A program made the position numbers and the translations under genes. A DNA stretch of 64,000 nucleotides. It comes from CAVXFB01 sp963760935. GTDB taxonomy: Bacteria > Planctomycetota > Planctomycetia > Pirellulales > Thermoguttaceae. The DNA is taken from positions 423,183-487,182 of the forward strand of contig CAVXFB010000007.1 of assembly GCA_963760935.1 (NCBI GenBank), written 5' to 3'. The notes under the pieces were generated by a model. That model did no database searches. It saw only the letters and a list, made by a program, of their open reading frames with translations, and was not told the DNA's origin. This document shows, piece by piece, positions 61,412 through 64,000 of this stretch (within the stretch, counting starts at the first letter, position 1; each line of letters starts with the position of its first letter).

Positions 61412-62145
61412 ATGCCACAAGCGACATATGTGGAACGAGGGGACACGATCGACTACACACCCGGCAGCAATGTGGCGGCCGGTGCGGTGGTCGTCCAGGG
61501 CGATTTCGTGGGCGTCGCCAAACAGCCGATCGCAGCCAACGCGCCCGGTGCGCTGGCCGTTGTCGGCACCTTTGACGTGGTGAAGGCGGCCGTGCAGATC
61601 GCGGCCGGTGCAGCCGTGTACTGGGACGCCGACGGCAATCCCGTCGGCGGCAGCGCCGGGAGCGGCGCCGCCACTACGACGGCCAGCGGCAACAAGTTCT
61701 TGGGGTATGCGGTCGCCGCGGGGGCTGACACGGCCGCCACCGTCCGCGTCTCGCTTCGATCCGGCCAGGCGGTTGCAGGGGAAGGCGGGGCGCTTCCGCG
61801 CTTACGGATCTGACCGACGTCGGCACCGTGGCGTACGAAGCCGGCAAGATCCTCGTGGCTGACGGCGACAGCTACGAGTCCGTAGCCGTCGCCGGCGACG
61901 TGACGCTCGCGGCCAACGGCGCGGTCACCATTGGGGCGGACAAGGTGCTGGCGTCTCACATCAAGGACGGCGAAAGCCTCCCGGTGGGCGTGGCGGTGCC
62001 GGACACCAAGGAGGTCACCTTCGGTACCAGCAAGTTGGCCCGTAGCGGCAACAACATTGTCGCCACGTTGCCGGTCGCCGATCCGAGCGTCGCCGGCGCA
62101 CTGTATGTCGATGCCGGTGTAGTCAAGGTCTCGGCGGGAGTGTAA
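61412..62145 (+). CDS. DUF2190 capsid-decoration-like protein (frame break near 61790)
   Basis: MPQATYVERGDTIDYTPGSNVAAGAVVVQGDFVGVAK is a standard DUF2190 start; the domain runs to VRVSLRSGQAVAGEGG. There the given frame stops, while another frame continues SALTDLTDVGTVAYEAGKIL, VAVAGDVTLAANGAVTIG and ends at 62145. The corrected product has about 244 residues. DUF2190 proteins follow the capsid gene in many phages and probably stabilise the shell. Confidence 0.75.
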
Positions 62146-62150
62146 GCGAG

Positions 62151-62528
62151 ATGACGGACCTGCTTCGGACCGGATCTGAATGGCTTCAACAGCAGCGGAC
62201 CAGGCATGCCGCGTCGGTAGTGAGCTATCGGCGCGGCAGCCTGTCCGCCCAGGTCCTGGCCACCATCGGTAAAACGACATTCGAAGTGGACGACGGCTAC
62301 GGAATCCTGGTCCGTCACGAATCACGCGACTTTTTGATTTTGGCAGCCGACCTGGTGTTCGACGTGCAAGCCGTGCTGCCCGAACGTGGAGACCGGCTCG
62401 AGGAGCGGCAGGGCGAGAAGCTTTTTGTGTATGAAGTGACTGCGCCGGGCAAGGAGCCCTGCTGGCGCTACAGTGACGCGTTCCGCATGACGCTAAGGGT
62501 TCACACCCAACAGGTGCAAGCAACATAG
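62151..62528 (+). CDS. Phage head-tail connector-like protein
   Basis: 125 residues: LLRTGSEWLQQQRTRHAASVVSYRRG, FEVDDGYGILVRHESRDFLILAADL, PERGDRLEERQGEKLFVYEV. The beta-rich pattern and the position three genes after the capsid match head-tail adaptor (stopper) proteins. The stop-start distance to the gene before is 5 bp, so it is in the head operon. Confidence 0.7.
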   Translation: MTDLLRTGSEWLQQQRTRHAASVVSYRRGSLSAQVLATIGKTTFEVDDGYGILVRHESRDFLILAADLVFDVQAVLPERGDRLEERQGEKLFVYEVTAPGKEPCWRYSDAFRMTLRVHTQQVQAT

Positions 62529-62561
62529 ACGACCGCATTATTGCGAAATAAGGGAGCCACC

Positions 62562-62869
62562 ATGACCACCGAAGAGATCACCAAGAAAGTTCAAGACGCC
62601 GGAGCGGCCTACGGCGTTGTGTTGGCCCGCCGTACGACGGCCACTGGCCGGGTGCTCGAAACTCAAGCCGCGCTCACCGCAGCACAAGACGCGCACCAGA
62701 ACGCGTCGACCGCGCTGGTGAAGGCGGACAAAGAACTGGAGGTCGCCAGGGAGACCTTCTTCACCACAATCCGTGGCCTGGAAGGCGCACCGTCACCACG
62801 CCGGCCGAGCCGGCGAAGCCAGTCCAGACTGCCGATCAACCCAAAACCCCGGCAACGGACAGCAAATAG
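62562..62869 (+). CDS. Small helical phage protein (frame break near 62785)
   Basis: MTTEEITKKVQDAGAAYGVVLARRTTATGRVLETQ and AHQNASTALVKADKELEVARETFFTTIRGLEG form a helical protein. The given frame then loses sense; the alternative frame reads TVTTPAEPAKPVQTADQPKT and stops at 62867-62869, just before the next gene. Corrected length about 102 residues. AAGGGAG precedes ATG 62562. Function unknown. Confidence 0.6.
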
Positions 62870-62874
62870 CGATT

Positions 62875-63324
62875 ATGGCCAGTACCACCGTTCAGATCGC
62901 CGACGCGATGGTTGCCGCCCTCAACGGCCACCGGTTTTCGCGCCCTTTTCGCGCTGTGCGGGCTTACGTGCCGGTCTACGAACTTAAGGATATGGAAACG
63001 CTGCACGTCACGGTGGTTTCGGCTGAGTTCCAGTCCGAGCCCAGCGACCGAACACGGGACCGCGAGGACCACACACTGCACGTATGCGTGCAGCAGCGCT
63101 TTCGGCAGGGATCGGCCGGCGTGCCCCTGGAATGGCTCGATGTTTTGGTCGGCCTCTGTGACGAGATTCGCGACTTCCTTCGGCAGGCGCAGTTGCCGAC
63201 AGCCCCATCGCTAACGGCGCGATGGATTAAATCCGAGACGAAACCGATCTATGACCCCAAACATCTTGCTGAGTACGGCCAGTTTACCGGCCTGATGGCT
63301 TTCACCTACCGAGTGGTGCGCTAA
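62875..63324 (+). CDS. Phage minor tail/connector protein
   Basis: 149 residues from ATG 62875: STTVQIADAMVAALNGHRFSRPFRAVRAYVPVYELKDMETLHVTVV, DHTLHVCVQQRF, LDVLVGLCDEIRDFLRQ. The pattern resembles tail-completion proteins that follow head-tail joining genes. It is in the right place between connector and gp10-like gene. Confidence 0.65.
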   Translation: MASTTVQIADAMVAALNGHRFSRPFRAVRAYVPVYELKDMETLHVTVVSAEFQSEPSDRTRDREDHTLHVCVQQRFRQGSAGVPLEWLDVLVGLCDEIRDFLRQAQLPTAPSLTARWIKSETKPIYDPKHLAEYGQFTGLMAFTYRVVR

Positions 63325-63338
63325 AGGGATATCAAGTA

Positions 63339-64000
63339 ATGGGCGTGATGAAAGACCTTAATTTGGGACGGGCGCTGGGTCTAAAGGACCAGGTGCGTAT
63401 GTCAAAGGTCTTTTTCGACCGTCAGCGGGTCGTGAGTCGCATCGGCCGGGCCAACGCGCAGATCATGGCCAAAGCCGGCGCGTTCATTCGCCGCACGGCC
63501 AAGGGCAAGATCCGCTACGCCAAAAGCCCTTCCAAACCAGGCAGTCCGCCGCACGGCCATCGCGGCAAGTACGGCCAGTCGCCGCTGAGGGAGTTGATCT
63601 ACTTCGCCTACGACGAGCGGACCAATTCGCTGGTGGTCGGTCCCACGCCGTTTCGCGGCATGTCCAACGTGCCGCGAACACTCGAACTCGGGGGCACGGC
63701 AGCCGGACGCAAGAACCCGTTGCGGCGTGTGCGTCACGTGGGCGATGGTGGCGAAATCCGCTTGGGTGGTCCAGCCTGTAGGACCACCAAGAAGAACCGC
63801 TTTGGCGCGACGGTGACCTACGTGAAGCTCACGACCGCCGCCCAAGCGGCCCGTGCTAATGAGTTGCAGGAAGTGCTTTATGGACCGCTGACGATCGGGC
63901 CGGCATCGATTGCCGCGCGGCCGTACATGGGCCCGTCGCTCGAAGAGAACCTGCCGAAGTTGCCTAGCTTGTGGGCTTTATGTGTTGGAACACATAAGGC
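63339..64000 (+). CDS. HK97 gp10-like tail-completion protein (runs off the window)
   Basis: At least 220 codons from ATG 63339, no stop before the edge. MAKAGAFIRRTAKGKIRYAKSPSKPGSPPHGHRGK and the terminal AARPYMGPSLEENLPKLPSLW match the gp10/minor tail family, which usually ends just after LPKLW-like residues. Here the frame continues into an inverted repeat at 63978-63997, which may mark another insertion. Confidence 0.7.
   Translation, partial: MGVMKDLNLGRALGLKDQVRMSKVFFDRQRVVSRIGRANAQIMAKAGAFIRRTAKGKIRYAKSPSKPGSPPHGHRGKYGQSPLRELIYFAYDERTNSLVVGPTPFRGMSNVPRTLELGGTAAGRKNPLRRVRHVGDGGEIRLGGPACRTTKKNRFGATVTYVKLTTAAQAARANELQEVLYGPLTIGPASIAARPYMGPSLEENLPKLPSLWALCVGTHK
63978..63997. repeat. 20-bp perfect inverted repeat at the right edge
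   Basis: TTATGTGTT and AACACATAA with a GG spacer. It coincides with the expected end of the gp10-like gene; it could be a terminal inverted repeat of an insertion element continuing outside the window, or a hairpin. Confidence 0.4.

Larger units (their letters stand above)
15822..64000 (+). mobile_element. Tailed prophage region (open at the right edge)
   Basis: From here on the genes follow a phage order: sigma-like regulator, recombination and replication genes (16.5-26.2 kb), accessory genes, terminase (38.2-40.5 kb), portal, protease-capsid fusion, head-tail connectors, cut by the window end. The left limit is approximate: no attachment site was identified. The head module is of the lambda-portal/HK97-capsid type. 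A second element is nested at 41917-58724. Confidence 0.8.

Noticed and set aside
1..64000. tRNA genes as attachment sites
   Set aside because: No cloverleaf with a GTTCGA-type T-arm and matching acceptor stem could be found by eye at the prophage left end or at the nested element ends.

Overview
The window looks like a chromosome segment of a high-GC bacterium, most likely a planctomycete. This is an inference from the PEP-CTERM protein at 56858-57895, the twin-arginine GH5 protein, the large serine recombinases and the style of the hypothetical proteins. No rRNA, tRNA or CRISPR array was seen.

Layout. 1-5371: right part of an integrative element (serine recombinase C-terminus, two ParB/RepB-like genes, two proteins built only of homing-endonuclease-associated repeats). 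5670-10107: TetR-controlled redox and methionine-sulfoxide repair cluster (peroxiredoxin-like protein, flavoprotein, thioredoxin-MsrB fusion, MsrA). 10108-15376: unknown gene pair, secreted GH5 hydrolase, truncated recombinase, lone minus-strand gene. About 15.8 kb to the right edge: a tailed prophage. Its early part holds a sigma-like factor, RecE-like nuclease, AAA protein, DUF669, nucleases, ParB-like proteins, helicase, PrimPol-helicase and an iteron-like candidate origin, plus two toxin-antitoxin pairs. Next come a thioredoxin-trypsin membrane protein, a ParB-methyltransferase, a minus-strand amidoligase/glutamine-amidotransferase operon (33.5-37.9 kb), and then the head genes (terminase, portal, protease-capsid fusion, connectors), cut off at 64000.

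The main discovery is nested mobility. The portal gene is split at codon 335 by a 16.8 kb element (41917-58724). Removing it restores an in-frame 488-residue portal protein, both ends carry the 9-bp core GCCCTTCAA, and joining the element ends gives a dyad-symmetric attP-like site. The element carries its own large serine recombinase, a RepA-like ATPase, a type III restriction-modification system, two HARE-HTH proteins, an HEXXH protein, a PEP-CTERM protein, and a second amidoligase-amidotransferase module. The amidoligase is 98% identical to the prophage copy while the neighbouring amidotransferase is only about 70% identical. A bipartite promoter-like element (CGATTGGCCCGTGGGAACAG, 14 nt, ACAGTTTGTT) occurs once in the prophage and once in the nested element, each 34-38 nt before a start codon, and the prophage encodes a sigma-like factor. 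This suggests, but does not prove, a satellite-like element using its host phage's transcription.

Caveat: at least 15 genes show single-nucleotide frame breaks, mostly +1, in both chromosomal and phage genes. Residual sequencing insertions are a likelier cause than gene decay. All family assignments are from reading the translated sequence; no database search was run.
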